Source: Streptomyces sp. NRRL WC-3618 (GTDB lineage Bacteria > Actinomycetota > Actinomycetes > Streptomycetales > Streptomycetaceae). Taken from it: a stretch of 25,655 bases of DNA. Each line of letters opens with the position of its first letter. The first letter of the stretch is position 1. The translations under genes and the position numbers were made by a program. Location of the stretch: assembly GCF_001280005.1 (NCBI RefSeq), contig NZ_LGDW01000017.1, positions 1 through 25,655 on the forward strand, read 5' to 3'. Below are positions 1 through 9,355 of this stretch, piece by piece. A model generated the notes under the pieces. That model was not told the DNA's origin and ran no database searches. It worked only from the letters and a program-made list of their open reading frames with translations.

Positions 1-3000
1 CCAGCGCGCCCGGCAGGCTGTCGTACGAGAACGACTTCACCGGGTTCGCGGTCGCCGATCCCTCGCGGACGTAGGTGACACGGCCGAGGTCGTCGTACTG
101 CGTGAACGTCGTCCGGTTCTCCGCGTCCGTCACCTTGTTCGGGCGGTCCGCGGCGTCGTACCAGGTGTCCGTCTGTCCGACGTCCGGGTCCGTGGTCGAC
201 TTCACCCGGCCCCGCGCGTCGTACGTGTACGTCCAGAGGTTGCCCGCCGGGTCCTTCACCGTGTCGCGGTAACCCCGGGCGTCGTACCCGTACGTCGTGG
301 TACGGCCCGCGCCCGTGCTGGTCTCGTCCTTGTAGTGAAGGATCGAGGTGACGCGGCCCAGGGCATCGGTGGAAGTGCGCGTCCGGGGGGCGGTCGAGCC
401 GGGCGGGTTCACGTCCGTGCTCGTGTCGTTGTAGGTCGTGGTCGTCGCGTACTTGAACCGGCCGGAGTGGAACGTCGACTCCTTGTACGGGCGTTCCAGT
501 CCGTCGTAGCTGAACTTGACCTTGCTCGGAATCAGGGTTTCGGACCGGGGCTGGAAGATATCGGTGGTGGGCTCACCCTTCGCCAGATAGGCGCCCCTCT
601 GCTCGTCCACCAGTCCGTGGTCGTCGTACGTGGTGTCGGTGACGACGCGGCCGGGACCGTGCGCCTCCGACTGGGTCTGCACCTGGCGCAACAGGCCGTC
701 GTAGATGGTGACTTGCTTGCCGTAGGTGCCGTCGTCCCTGAGTGTGCTGGTGGTGACGGCGGCGGGACGGCTCGCCTTGTTGGGGTCGGCGACCGCCCGC
801 TGGTAGTCGATCACCACGTCCGGCGTACCGCCCGGGGAACGGGACGGGGACCAGCCCCTCACCAGGCGGCCGAGTGCGTCGTACTCGTTGCGTGTGACGC
901 GGTTGTTGGCGTCGGTGACCGTCAGCGGCAGGCTGCGGCCCGGGTCGAAGGTCGTGGTGACACTGTGCCCCAAGGCATTGGTCGTCTTCACGGCGGTGAG
1001 CGGGCCGCCCTCGTCGCCGGGCGTGTACTCGGTCGTCGTCGTGCCCGCCGCCGGCTTCGTGACCGTTCGGATGCGGCCCAGCGTGTCGTACACCATCCGC
1101 GCGGCGACCACGTCCGCGGTTCCGGTGCCGTCCACGGCGGTGACAGTCGTCACCAGGCCCCTCGTCGGGGTCTCGTTGTCGGCCGTGCTTCCGTCGTAGT
1201 TGTTCCGTACGGACTTGATGAGCTTGGTCGCCGGGTCCGCCGCCGCGTAGTCCGCGCACGAAGTGCCCGTGCTGCGCTGCGACTTGGGCAGACCGATCAG
1301 CCATGCCGAGGGATTGTGGACGTACGTCGTCACCGTGCACGTCCGGTCGGAGAAGGTCTCGTCGGTGCCGGCGCCGGGCTTGACCACGGACGTCTCGACC
1401 TGGATGGGCAGGCCGTAGGTGTCGTCCACCGAGGTCAGCGTGCGGACGGCCTGCCAGCTCTCGCCGACGGTCTGGATCTCGTCCGTGCGCTTGATTCCGC
1501 TGCGGTATGCCAGGAGCGGATCCAGGTCCGTGCCGTCCTCGGCCTTTCTGGCGCGCGACGCGGTCTGCTTCGACCAGGGGAAATTCAGGGTGCGCTTCGA
1601 CCAAGGGAGGTCCGGGAGCGGCCTCTGGGTTGCTTTGTCGGAGTCGCGGTAAGTGATCGTCTCGGCCGTCATGCCCGCGTACTGCGGGCTGTCGTCCTCG
1701 ATGAGGTTGTACTTGTTCTTGGAGTCCTTGATCTGGCCACCGACGCCGAGGAAGTAACGGGTGACGGAGTACGACCGGGCCTGAAGGATGTTCTGCCCGC
1801 TGGCGGATCCGCCCTTCGTCACCGCCACCTCTCGGTAGCCGCGCCAGTCGCTGAACGTGCGCAGGGACGGGCGGGTGAACTCGTCGTCGCTCTTGGACCA
1901 GGCCGGCCCCGTGTACGTGTAGGACGTCTTGATGTTCTGGCCGTGCGACGTGACGACCTTGTCATGCTCGATCACGGACGCGACGACGTACTTGTTGAAC
2001 CACACCTTCCCGGGGTTCTTCTCGTCGCCGTCCGGAGACCAGTGGACCGGGTAACACGTGCCGTTGTTCCGGCCGTTGTCCGTGGCCGGTGCGCTCGCGC
2101 AGCCGCCCGTGTACTCGACATCGACGGCACCGCCGGTCTCGGTGGACACGGTGCCGATGCGGGGGCGTGTGAAGCCGGGGCGCTGATCGCTCTTGCCGGT
2201 GCGGACCAGGTTCGGGAGCTGCTTGTCGCGCAGGCGCACCTTCAGCGGTGACTCCGAACCGACCTTGTACTCGGCGAAGCTGACGCCGTCCGGATGCTGG
2301 ATGGTGCCGGTGGTGTCGCCGGGGGCGAAGCCGGTGCGGGTGATCGAGTTCAGCCAGAGGCTGGGGGCCGTGTCGTACCAGTCCTTCGGGAAGGACTGGT
2401 TGAGGGTGTACGTGTCGACCTTGCCGAGGCCTGTCCGGCCGGCGCGGGCCGCGTTCGTCGTGATCGTGTCCAGGCGGATCTGCGTCCAGAAGGACGGGAA
2501 GGCGGGGCACATCTTCGACGTGGACTTGCAGTTGAGGTTGCCGGGGGTGTCCCACCAGAGGCGGTACGCGCCCGGGTCGTCGGTCTTGCCGAAGCTGGCC
2601 GCGTCGCACGCCGCCGTCGGCTCGAGGCAGCGCTGCTGGACGCCGAAGTCGACCGTCGCCGACGGCTTCGTCAGGTCCGCGCGCATGCCGTACTCGATCT
2701 TCGTCGGGTACGCGAAACGGTCGTACTCCTCGGGCGCCGTGAACTTCTTCTTCACGGCGTAGGAGTTCTTCTCCTGCTTCCAGCGGACGACCAGCGCGTT
2801 GCCGTGCACGTCGACGACCTTGTCCAGGCCCCAGCGCCAGGCCTGCTGCTTGTCCGCGCCGCAACGGGAGTTGGCGAAGGTGCTGGTGTTGCAGGGTTCG
2901 CCCGGGTGGTTGCCGAAGACGGGGACGGTGGAGACGGAGTCGGTGTCGGCGTGGCCGCCGCCCACCTTGTTGAGGCCGTAGTAGTACTTGGTGCCGTCCG

Positions 3001-4423
3001 TGGTGGTGACGATCCAGTACTCGCCGTTGTCGTCCCGGTTCGTGCCCTTCGTGATGCGGTGCTCGACCCTGGTTCCGTCGTCCTGCGTGGGCCGGTAGAT
3101 CTCGGTGTCGGTCTCCGGATCGCTGCCGGCGGGCGCGTCCCGAACGAGTTCGGTGGTCTTGCCCGCCAGCGACATCACCGCGTTGTACGACACCCAGCAC
3201 AGGTCGGACGTCTTGTCCTTCGCGGCCTTGTTGTTGGGGGTGCCCGTCTTGCGGTCGTCCTGGCAGCTTCTGTACCGGCGCTCGATGTGGCCCGGGTCGT
3301 AGTCCCAGCCCTCGCCGATCCAGGACACCTGGGGCGAGGAGACCGCCGTACGGCCGTCCACGGTCTGCGAGTTGTACCCGAGCGCGATGTTCGGGGCCGG
3401 GCCCGCGGGCGCCGCCGGAATAGTCAGCGGGTACGACCAGGTGAAGGCGCCCGAGGAGCCGCCGGCCGCCCACTTGCCGCTGGAGGCGAGCGGGGTCGCC
3501 TTGAACGAACCGCCGTTGCCCTGGCCCGAGTCGATCGCGCCGACGGCGGCGCGGTCGCCGGAGGCCGCTACGGCGGTGCCGGTGGCGGCGGGCGAACCGC
3601 GGTAGGAGGCCTGGACTGTCGCCGGTCCGCCGACGGGGGTTTCGCGTGTCGCCGAGGCCGGGGTGACCGTTCCGTCGGCCGCTGTGTCGACGACCGCGGT
3701 CATGGACTCGGTCGCCGTGTCGTTCGTGGTCTCCAGTTCCACGTACTCCTGGCACGCCTCGAGCTGCGGGGTGTCGAGGTAGCACTCGGGGAACTGCACC
3801 AGTCTGAGGCGGGAGGCCCAGTCGGCGCCGTAGAGGCTTTTGAACTTCGAGTAGTCGATCTTGACCGAGATGGGCACGGATCCCGTCGCCGGAGCCTGGA
3901 CGCCCACGACGGTACCGTCCACGCCCTGGGAGACGGCCTCTGTCCGGCCGTAGACCTTGACGTCCCAAATGCCTGTGGGGGCAGCCTGGTTGGGGGCCTG
4001 GCCGAGGCTGATGGGCAGCACGCCCGCCGGTTTCGGGTCCGCCACCTGTTGGGCGGTGGCGCCGGTGCGGACGGAGGCGGGTGTCGTGGTCGCGTTCGTC
4101 GCCGAGCCGAAGTTGACGCTTCCGGTGCCCACGGGCGTGGTCGTCGTACCCGCCGGCGCTTGTTCCAGGCGCGGGGGCATCGCGATCCTGAAGGGCCTCG
4201 CGTGCTGCTCTTCGGTAACGCCCTCGACAGGCACTTCCGGGTCGAGCGTCTCCAACTGGAGCGTGTCCTCGCGGCCCCGTTCGGCCGCGGCCGGGTCGGG
4301 CGGCACGGCGAACGCCTGAACAGGCAGAAGACCTACCAGCAGGGCCGCGCCGACAGTGGGCACAACAGCCGTCCGCAGACGCGAAACACGGCGACTGCGG
4401 GCATGCGAAAAGCGACCGAACAC
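1..4423 (-). CDS. Secreted RHS/YD-repeat protein, C-terminus beyond the window
   Basis: The minus frame is open from a GTG at 4423 to the left edge (about 1474 codons), so the stop and C-terminus are not visible. The N-terminus is a signal peptide: Arg-rich start, hydrophobic AAVVPTVGAALLVGLLPV-like core, probable cleavage after AFA near residue 39. Residues about 230-700 resemble the SpvB-like front part of actinobacterial RHS proteins (motifs TIPAAPAGPAPNIALGYNSQ, SWIGEGWDYDPG). From about residue 1110 to the edge there are many YD motifs: YDTLGRI, YDALGRL, YDDHGLV, YDGLERP, DALGRV, YDARGYR, YDARGRV, YDDLGRV. RHS families form a beta-cage and often carry a variable C-terminal toxin, but that part cannot be seen here. 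A G-run (GGGGGG) lies 8 nt before the GTG; an in-frame GTG at 4444 is an alternative. A divergent FG-GAP protein is its neighbour. Confidence 0.93.
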   Translation of the reverse strand, partial: MFGRFSHARSRRVSRLRTAVVPTVGAALLVGLLPVQAFAVPPDPAAAERGREDTLQLETLDPEVPVEGVTEEQHARPFRIAMPPRLEQAPAGTTTTPVGTGSVNFGSATNATTTPASVRTGATAQQVADPKPAGVLPISLGQAPNQAAPTGIWDVKVYGRTEAVSQGVDGTVVGVQAPATGSVPISVKIDYSKFKSLYGADWASRLRLVQFPECYLDTPQLEACQEYVELETTNDTATESMTAVVDTAADGTVTPASATRETPVGGPATVQASYRGSPAATGTAVAASGDRAAVGAIDSGQGNGGSFKATPLASSGKWAAGGSSGAFTWSYPLTIPAAPAGPAPNIALGYNSQTVDGRTAVSSPQVSWIGEGWDYDPGHIERRYRSCQDDRKTGTPNNKAAKDKTSDLCWVSYNAVMSLAGKTTELVRDAPAGSDPETDTEIYRPTQDDGTRVEHRITKGTNRDDNGEYWIVTTTDGTKYYYGLNKVGGGHADTDSVSTVPVFGNHPGEPCNTSTFANSRCGADKQQAWRWGLDKVVDVHGNALVVRWKQEKNSYAVKKKFTAPEEYDRFAYPTKIEYGMRADLTKPSATVDFGVQQRCLEPTAACDAASFGKTDDPGAYRLWWDTPGNLNCKSTSKMCPAFPSFWTQIRLDTITTNAARAGRTGLGKVDTYTLNQSFPKDWYDTAPSLWLNSITRTGFAPGDTTGTIQHPDGVSFAEYKVGSESPLKVRLRDKQLPNLVRTGKSDQRPGFTRPRIGTVSTETGGAVDVEYTGGCASAPATDNGRNNGTCYPVHWSPDGDEKNPGKVWFNKYVVASVIEHDKVVTSHGQNIKTSYTYTGPAWSKSDDEFTRPSLRTFSDWRGYREVAVTKGGSASGQNILQARSYSVTRYFLGVGGQIKDSKNKYNLIEDDSPQYAGMTAETITYRDSDKATQRPLPDLPWSKRTLNFPWSKQTASRARKAEDGTDLDPLLAYRSGIKRTDEIQTVGESWQAVRTLTSVDDTYGLPIQVETSVVKPGAGTDETFSDRTCTVTTYVHNPSAWLIGLPKSQRSTGTSCADYAAADPATKLIKSVRNNYDGSTADNETPTRGLVTTVTAVDGTGTADVVAARMVYDTLGRIRTVTKPAAGTTTTEYTPGDEGGPLTAVKTTNALGHSVTTTFDPGRSLPLTVTDANNRVTRNEYDALGRLVRGWSPSRSPGGTPDVVIDYQRAVADPNKASRPAAVTTSTLRDDGTYGKQVTIYDGLLRQVQTQSEAHGPGRVVTDTTYDDHGLVDEQRGAYLAKGEPTTDIFQPRSETLIPSKVKFSYDGLERPYKESTFHSGRFKYATTTTYNDTSTDVNPPGSTAPRTRTSTDALGRVTSILHYKDETSTGAGRTTTYGYDARGYRDTVKDPAGNLWTYTYDARGRVKSTTDPDVGQTDTWYDAADRPNKVTDAENRTTFTQYDDLGRVTYVREGSATANPVKSFSYDSLPGAL

Positions 4424-4905
4424 GGTGAGGTCCCCCCGGACCACTTGGTGCGGGACCAGGATCGGACCACACGTGGGGCATAGCAGATGCCGGAGATTCT
4501 GTGATGGATCTGTGGGGTTTCGCTAGATCACCTGTGTGGATGTGATGATCCACACGGTACGTAGCATCTTGTAGCGGTTGGTGACGGGCGGAGTCCGACC
4601 TAACCGAGGTAAGGGAAGCCGCCACCCCTTTGCGATCTATTACAGATTCTTAATTTCCCTTTACAAATGCCACACAAATCAGGGGTTTTTGAGGGCTTTA
4701 GAAGCGATTCGGGGCCATGAGTTCGCTCCGCAGGGCAGTTGTCGGCGGGCGAGGTCAATCACCGATACGGGCCTGGCGATTGACTGACTCAATCCGTGCC
4801 CGCGTTCGCAAAGCGTGACGACAGCCAACTCTTGGGCCATCATCGGCGGGCCCGGTCGCGCCCTGTCGCGCGCCCGGTTCCGAGGGGGGAAGGGGAACTC
4901 GCCCG
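4424..4905. promoter_or_regulatory. 482-bp divergent intergenic region with AT-rich core and inverted repeats
   Basis: This stretch separates the divergent RHS and FG-GAP genes and holds no convincing gene. It contains an AT-rich core at about 4631-4690, very unlike the flanking DNA, including TTAATTT and TTTACAAAT stretches. A perfect hyphenated inverted repeat, GTGTGGAT / ATCCACAC with a 6-nt spacer, lies at 4534-4555. A second, GTCAATC / GATTGAC, lies at 4754-4784 with a 17-nt spacer. The promoters of both large genes must lie here, but I cannot assign a -35/-10 pair with confidence. Confidence 0.6.
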
Positions 4906-7900
4906 ATGACGCGCACCACGCGCAACCGGTCTCGCATGCCCGGAACACGCATGCCCGGAAGCCGGACCACCGCCGCCGTACTCACCGCGGCTCTCGCCGC
5001 GACGGGCATCGTCTTCGTGAGCCTCGGCCTGGACGACTCCGACTCGGGAGCGGGGTCAGGGTCGGGCGACGGGGTGAAAGGTGGTCGGCGCGCGCAGCCG
5101 GTGACCGAGGCCGTCGCGATCGCGCGTGCCACGAAGACGGGGAAGTCCGTCGAGGTCACCGCCTTGCGGACCGCCCGCTCCACGACGTGGGCCAAGGCCG
5201 GCGGCGGCATGGTGAAGAAGCTGTACGCCACGCCGATCCGGGCCAAGGTGGGCGGCGAGTGGAAGGACATCGACTACGACCTGCGCCGCACCGATGCCGG
5301 TTGGGAGCCGACGGCCACCAACACGCGGATCGTGTTCTCGGCCGGTTCGAGCGCGTCGTCGTCCCGTGCCACCCGGCCCGCCCGGTCCGGCCAGTCCGGC
5401 CAGTCCGGCCAGTCCGGCGAACGTGCCTCCCGCGCCACCACCGTCCGCCGCGTCTCCCTCCTCAAGGGCACCTTCGCCGACGCGGAGCTGGCCGCCGACG
5501 AGGCGCCAACTCCCCTCGTTACCCTCACCGTTGACGGCCACGCCATCCAACTCACCTGGCCCGGCCCGGTACCCACCCCGATCATCGACGGATCCCGGGC
5601 GCTGTACCCGGAGATCTTCCCCGGCGCCGACCTCGTCCTCACCGCCGACGACGACGGCTTCGCGCAGCTCGTCGTGCTCAAGAACCGGCAGGCCGCCGCC
5701 GATCCCCACGTCCAGCAGCTCACGTACGGCGTCTCCGCCCCGGACCTGGACTTCCGCCTCAACGCGGTGACCGGCATCCTCTCCGCCGAGGACGCGTACG
5801 GCGAGGACGTCGCCACGTCGCCCACCCCCCTGATGTGGGACAGCAGCGGTGTCCCGGCCGTCACGGACGGCGGGGTGGGGGCCGGCGCGCAGCCCACCGA
5901 GGCCGAGTCGCCCGTACCCACCGACGTGCCCGCGCCCGACACCACGCCCAGCGACAGCGTCAGCCCGGCCGACGACGATCCGGGCGAGACGGACGAGCAG
6001 GCCGACACGGAGCCGGAGGATCTGCCGTCCGCCTCGGACGGCCCCGCGCCGACCGTGTCCGCGTCCCCGCTGCCGTCCGCACCGCCCGAGCCGACGCCCG
6101 CGCCCTCGCAGACCGGCTCGGCCGCGACCCTCAGCCTGCCGTCACTCGAGGGCCCGGCCCCCGACTCACTTGGCGAGGTCGTCAAGTCCGAGCTGTCCGG
6201 ATCCCATTGGCTGCTCACCCCCGACCAGGACTTCCTCGCCGACCCGGCCACCACCTACCCGGTCTTCGTCGACCCGTCGTTCAAGAGGCACGTCCAGAGC
6301 TGGACCACCGCCTACAGCCGCCACCCCAACGCCACGTTCTACAACGGCAAGGGCTTCAACAAGGGCGGTACGCACGAGGCGCGCGTCGGCTTCGAGTCCG
6401 ACACCTGGGGTACCTCACGCTCGTACTTCAACATCGAGTTCGACAAGGCCCTCAAGGGCACGAAGATCCAAAAGGCGACGCTGCAGCTCCTGGAGACGTA
6501 CGCCTGGTCGTGCAGCGCCCGTTCGATGACCGTGCACCTCACCGGCCCGATCGACTCACGCACCAACTGGAACAACGCGCCGAGTCTGCACGACGGCAAC
6601 AAGTACGCGACCAAGAGCTTTGCCCACGGCTTCAAGTCCGGCTGCCGGGACGCCTTCGAGACGTTCGACCTGCGCGCGGCCGCGCAGAAACGGGCCGACG
6701 AAGGGGCGACCACGATCACCTTCGGAATGCGGGCGAGCGACGAACATTCGCAGTACGCGTGGAAGAAGTTCCAGGCGGACAGGGACTTCGCGCCCGTGCT
6801 GATACTCGAGTACAACCGGAAGCCGTCCGCCCCGGACTCCCTCGACCTCGGCCCCGAGGCCAAGTGCACCACCACCAGGCCCTACGTCCGGATGGCCGCC
6901 GGCGGCATCACCTTCACCGCCCGCTCCACCGACAAGGACGCGAACCTCGACTTCCTCGACTTCGACCTCTGGCCGGACGGCAAGTGGAAGGACACGGGCG
7001 ATCTGCTCGGGGGCACCGGCAAGGTCTCGGTCGATGGGAGCAGAAGCGCGGCGCTGGTCACCACCCACGCGTTTCCCACCAGCAGACTGACCAACGGCGT
7101 CACCTACGCCTGGCGGGTGCAGGCCAAGGACGACGCCGGAAGTTCCTCCGGCTTCTCCCCTGCGAAGGCGCCCTGTCGCTTCGTGCTCGACCTGTCGGCG
7201 CCGAGGCCGCCCAGGGTCGCCTCCGTCGACTTCCCGGACGCCGACCGCGAGGACGACGGCTTCGGCCACAAGGGCGAGGACGCGATCTGGAGCACCAAGA
7301 AGTTCGGCACCCCCGGCTCCTTCACCGTCCGCGCCCTGGACACGGACGTCGTGCGGTACGAGTACGGGTTCAACTCGCCCAACTTCGCGTTCGGTCTGAA
7401 CCGCACGTTCGGCACCGCCGCCACGGTCAGCGCGACCCTCGCGAACGCCAAACCCCCGTCCGCCGGCCCGAACGTGCTGTACGTCCGAGTCGTCGACCAG
7501 GCGGGCAACGTCTCCGAGCCGACGAAGTACCTCTTCTACGTGACGCCACGCGACCAGGCCGACGCCCCCATGGACTTCACCGGGGACAAACTCCCCGACA
7601 TGATGGTCGTCACCGAGGCCGGCGACCTGGCCATGTACTCCTCCCGGACCGACGTCATGGACCTGACCAAGAAGACCGGCGACCTCAACGAGAACTCGAT
7701 GCCCGGCGCCTACTACGCCAACCGGGCCAAGGATCCCAACGGCAACGACAACGTGCCGCCCTACTCGTTTCCGGGGCACGGGCGCTTCATGGGTGCGCTG
7801 ATCACCCACAACGGTGACATCTACGGTGGCGACGGCCTCCAGGACCTCGTCGTCCGCCGGGACGGGCGTCTGTGGGTCTACCCCGGGGACGGGTACGGCG

Positions 7901-8496
7901 CCGTCAACATCGACAAACGCGTCGAGATCCTGCTGCCCGGCGGCGCGCCGAGTCCCGCGACGTTCACACAGATCATGGCCGCGGGTGACGCCACCGGCGA
8001 CGGCCGGACCGACTTCTTCGCCACGATCGGTCAGGAACTGTGGGCCTTCACGGGCTATCACGGGGCGACGATCGACCAGGCCATCCGGCTCTCGGCGACC
8101 GGTTGGACCGGCCGCGACCTCGTCACCGCGCAGGACGTCAGCGGCGACGGCGTGACGGACCTCATCTACCGCGAGGACACGGCGTCCGTGCTGAGGCTCC
8201 GCAAGGGCATCGCGGCCGAGGGCGGCGGAGTCAGTCTGGCCTCGCTGGCCAGCAGCAACGCCTCGGCCGGTGGCACCGACACCGAGTACGCCCCCGCCGG
8301 CTGGAACGTCGCCAACATGCCCCACCTGCTCGGCATCCCGGACTCCAACGGCGACAACATCCCCGACCTCTGGGCCGTCCGAGCCGACGGCACCGTCCGC
8401 TTCTACGCCGGCGGCAGGGCGACCATGGCCCCCGTTCCGGGACGAGAGGTCCTCCCGGCGAAGAGCTACTGGAAGACCCGGATCACCATCGGCTGA
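4906..8496 (+). CDS. Exported multidomain protein: DNRLRE-like region, Fn3-like region, FG-GAP/VCBS repeats
   Basis: 1196 aa. The ATG at 4906 is preceded by a GGGGGGAAGGGG run about 10 nt upstream. Residues 1-45 form a basic start plus one hydrophobic segment (TTAAVLTAALAATGIVFVSLG), a signal peptide or anchor. Residues about 100-310 are a globular region found in actinobacterial secreted repeat proteins (LYATPIRAKVGGEWKDIDY). A Pro/Asp/Glu/Ser-rich linker covers about 310-420. Residues about 445-635 look like a DNRLRE-type beta-sandwich (YPVFVDPSF, RVGFES, NWNNAPS). An Fn3-like region follows. From about 885 to the end are five Asp-rich FG-GAP/VCBS-type motifs (DFTGDKLPD, GGDGLQD, DATGDGRTD, DVSGDGVTD, DSNGDNIPD) that could bind calcium in a beta-propeller. 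No catalytic motif was recognised. A surface-adhesion or assembly role with the divergent RHS protein is inference. Confidence 0.93.
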   Translation: MTRTTRNRSRMPGTRMPGSRTTAAVLTAALAATGIVFVSLGLDDSDSGAGSGSGDGVKGGRRAQPVTEAVAIARATKTGKSVEVTALRTARSTTWAKAGGGMVKKLYATPIRAKVGGEWKDIDYDLRRTDAGWEPTATNTRIVFSAGSSASSSRATRPARSGQSGQSGQSGERASRATTVRRVSLLKGTFADAELAADEAPTPLVTLTVDGHAIQLTWPGPVPTPIIDGSRALYPEIFPGADLVLTADDDGFAQLVVLKNRQAAADPHVQQLTYGVSAPDLDFRLNAVTGILSAEDAYGEDVATSPTPLMWDSSGVPAVTDGGVGAGAQPTEAESPVPTDVPAPDTTPSDSVSPADDDPGETDEQADTEPEDLPSASDGPAPTVSASPLPSAPPEPTPAPSQTGSAATLSLPSLEGPAPDSLGEVVKSELSGSHWLLTPDQDFLADPATTYPVFVDPSFKRHVQSWTTAYSRHPNATFYNGKGFNKGGTHEARVGFESDTWGTSRSYFNIEFDKALKGTKIQKATLQLLETYAWSCSARSMTVHLTGPIDSRTNWNNAPSLHDGNKYATKSFAHGFKSGCRDAFETFDLRAAAQKRADEGATTITFGMRASDEHSQYAWKKFQADRDFAPVLILEYNRKPSAPDSLDLGPEAKCTTTRPYVRMAAGGITFTARSTDKDANLDFLDFDLWPDGKWKDTGDLLGGTGKVSVDGSRSAALVTTHAFPTSRLTNGVTYAWRVQAKDDAGSSSGFSPAKAPCRFVLDLSAPRPPRVASVDFPDADREDDGFGHKGEDAIWSTKKFGTPGSFTVRALDTDVVRYEYGFNSPNFAFGLNRTFGTAATVSATLANAKPPSAGPNVLYVRVVDQAGNVSEPTKYLFYVTPRDQADAPMDFTGDKLPDMMVVTEAGDLAMYSSRTDVMDLTKKTGDLNENSMPGAYYANRAKDPNGNDNVPPYSFPGHGRFMGALITHNGDIYGGDGLQDLVVRRDGRLWVYPGDGYGAVNIDKRVEILLPGGAPSPATFTQIMAAGDATGDGRTDFFATIGQELWAFTGYHGATIDQAIRLSATGWTGRDLVTAQDVSGDGVTDLIYREDTASVLRLRKGIAAEGGGVSLASLASSNASAGGTDTEYAPAGWNVANMPHLLGIPDSNGDNIPDLWAVRADGTVRFYAGGRATMAPVPGREVLPAKSYWKTRITIG
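5386..5418 (+). repeat. 9-bp tandem repeat inside the FG-GAP protein gene
   Basis: Three perfect copies of TCCGGCCAG at 5386-5412 are followed by a partial copy. They encode an in-frame Ser-Gly-Gln repeat in a flexible linker. The 9-bp unit keeps frame, so copy number could vary between strains by slippage without breaking the gene. Confidence 0.9.
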
Positions 8497-8542
8497 TCAC
8501 CGGCCGAGGTGGTACCGGTAGCTGGTGTGCGTACGTCGTCAA

Positions 8543-8569
8543 GGCCCCGTTTCCGCAGGAAGCGGGGCC
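8543..8569 (+). terminator. Hairpin terminator after the FG-GAP protein gene
   Basis: GGCCCCGTTTCC and GGAAGCGGGGCC pair over 12 bp, with a single G-U wobble and a 3-nt loop (GCA). The hairpin begins 46 bp after the stop codon at 8496. There is no strong T-run, which is usual for Streptomyces terminators. Confidence 0.85.
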
Positions 8570-8675
8570 CTCGGCTGTGCCGGACACTCGATCGGGTGAC
8601 GTACTGCGATCGGCCCGCACACGTCCTGACCGGCCTACGATGAGGTCCTCGACACCAGCCCCCAGGAGGCACGCG

Positions 8676-9287
8676 ATGTCCGCAGCATCCGTCGAGCGGC
8701 ACCACGGCGACCGTCCGCTGATCGCGGAGGCGAACCGCCTCATGGAGCGCAATCCGGGCTACCGCGTCGAGATCATCGGAGGCCTGATCCTCGTGTCCCC
8801 GCCCCCGGACGTCGCCCACGCCCGTGCCTTGGCCAGGCTTACGCGCCCTTTCACCGCGGCCGGCATCGACGGAAGCGAGACGGAGGTCCTCCAAGGCGTT
8901 GGCCTGTGGTTGCCCAGCGGCAGCGAGGACTACGCCGTCCCTGATCTCGTCGTCGTCGACGCCGACATCGAAGAGCATTTCGTCGGGAACAACTGCTACG
9001 AGCCGGTGGCCTTCCGCCTCGTCCTGGAGGTCACCTCCACCAACTGGAAGGCCGACCTGCAGACCAAAGTCGCCGCGTACGCCGACGCCAACGTGCCCGT
9101 CTACGTCGTCGTCGACCGCAAGCACCAGCGCCTCCACGTGCTCACCGACCCCGAGGGCAACACGTACGCCACCCACCGCGTCCACGCCCCCGGCGAGCTC
9201 GTCGCCCTCCCCGACTCCCTCGGCGCCAAGGTCACCCTCGACGTCGCCGAGATCCTCGACGCCGGACAGGCGAAGCGAACTCCCTGA
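8676..9287 (+). CDS. Uma2-family (DUF820) PD-(D/E)XK protein, first copy
   Basis: 203 aa. The ATG at 8676 has a clear AGGAGG ribosome binding site 6 nt upstream; a possible -10 (TACGAT, 8636-8641) precedes it. Longer in-frame ORFs reading in from upstream are rejected for that reason. The Uma2 nuclease-fold signature is present: VPDLVVVD with Asp near residue 90, then LVLEVTS with Glu near 118, a downstream Lys-containing helix (KADLQTKVAAYADANV), and the strand VPVYVVVD. All core PD...E-x-x...K elements look intact. Uma2 proteins are numerous in cyanobacteria and Streptomyces. Their substrate is not established, and endonuclease activity is predicted from the fold only. A second family member lies about 0.5 kb downstream on the other strand. 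Confidence 0.9.
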   Translation: MSAASVERHHGDRPLIAEANRLMERNPGYRVEIIGGLILVSPPPDVAHARALARLTRPFTAAGIDGSETEVLQGVGLWLPSGSEDYAVPDLVVVDADIEEHFVGNNCYEPVAFRLVLEVTSTNWKADLQTKVAAYADANVPVYVVVDRKHQRLHVLTDPEGNTYATHRVHAPGELVALPDSLGAKVTLDVAEILDAGQAKRTP

Positions 9288-9343
9288 TCAGCGCGCCCCC
9301 CGATCGCCTCACCCGCCTCCACGGTTTCCGCCGACCATCCCCT

Positions 9344-9349
9344 TAACCT
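9344..9349 (+). promoter_or_regulatory. -10 hexamer giving a leaderless start for the VOC gene
   Basis: TAACCT fits the TAnnnT consensus and ends 6 nt before the ATG at 9356, so transcription should start at or next to the A of the start codon. No Shine-Dalgarno sequence is present upstream of this ATG. Confidence 0.6.
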
Positions 9350-9355
9350 GACGCC

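Noticed and set aside
335..4483. Long plus-strand ORFs (335-2251 and 2294-4483) opposite the RHS gene.
   Set aside because: Their translations are Arg/Gly/Val-rich with no motifs, while the minus frame gives a clean RHS protein throughout. They are antisense shadows of GC-rich codon bias.
573..4625. Minus-strand ORFs 573-1604 and 1962-4625.
   Set aside because: They lie in another frame from the RHS protein and read as Arg/His/Pro-rich low-information sequence.
5056..8325. Minus-strand ORFs opposite the FG-GAP protein (5056-5709, 5274-6254, 6556-8325).
   Set aside because: They are antisense to a well-supported multidomain protein, with no recognisable domain or ribosome binding site.
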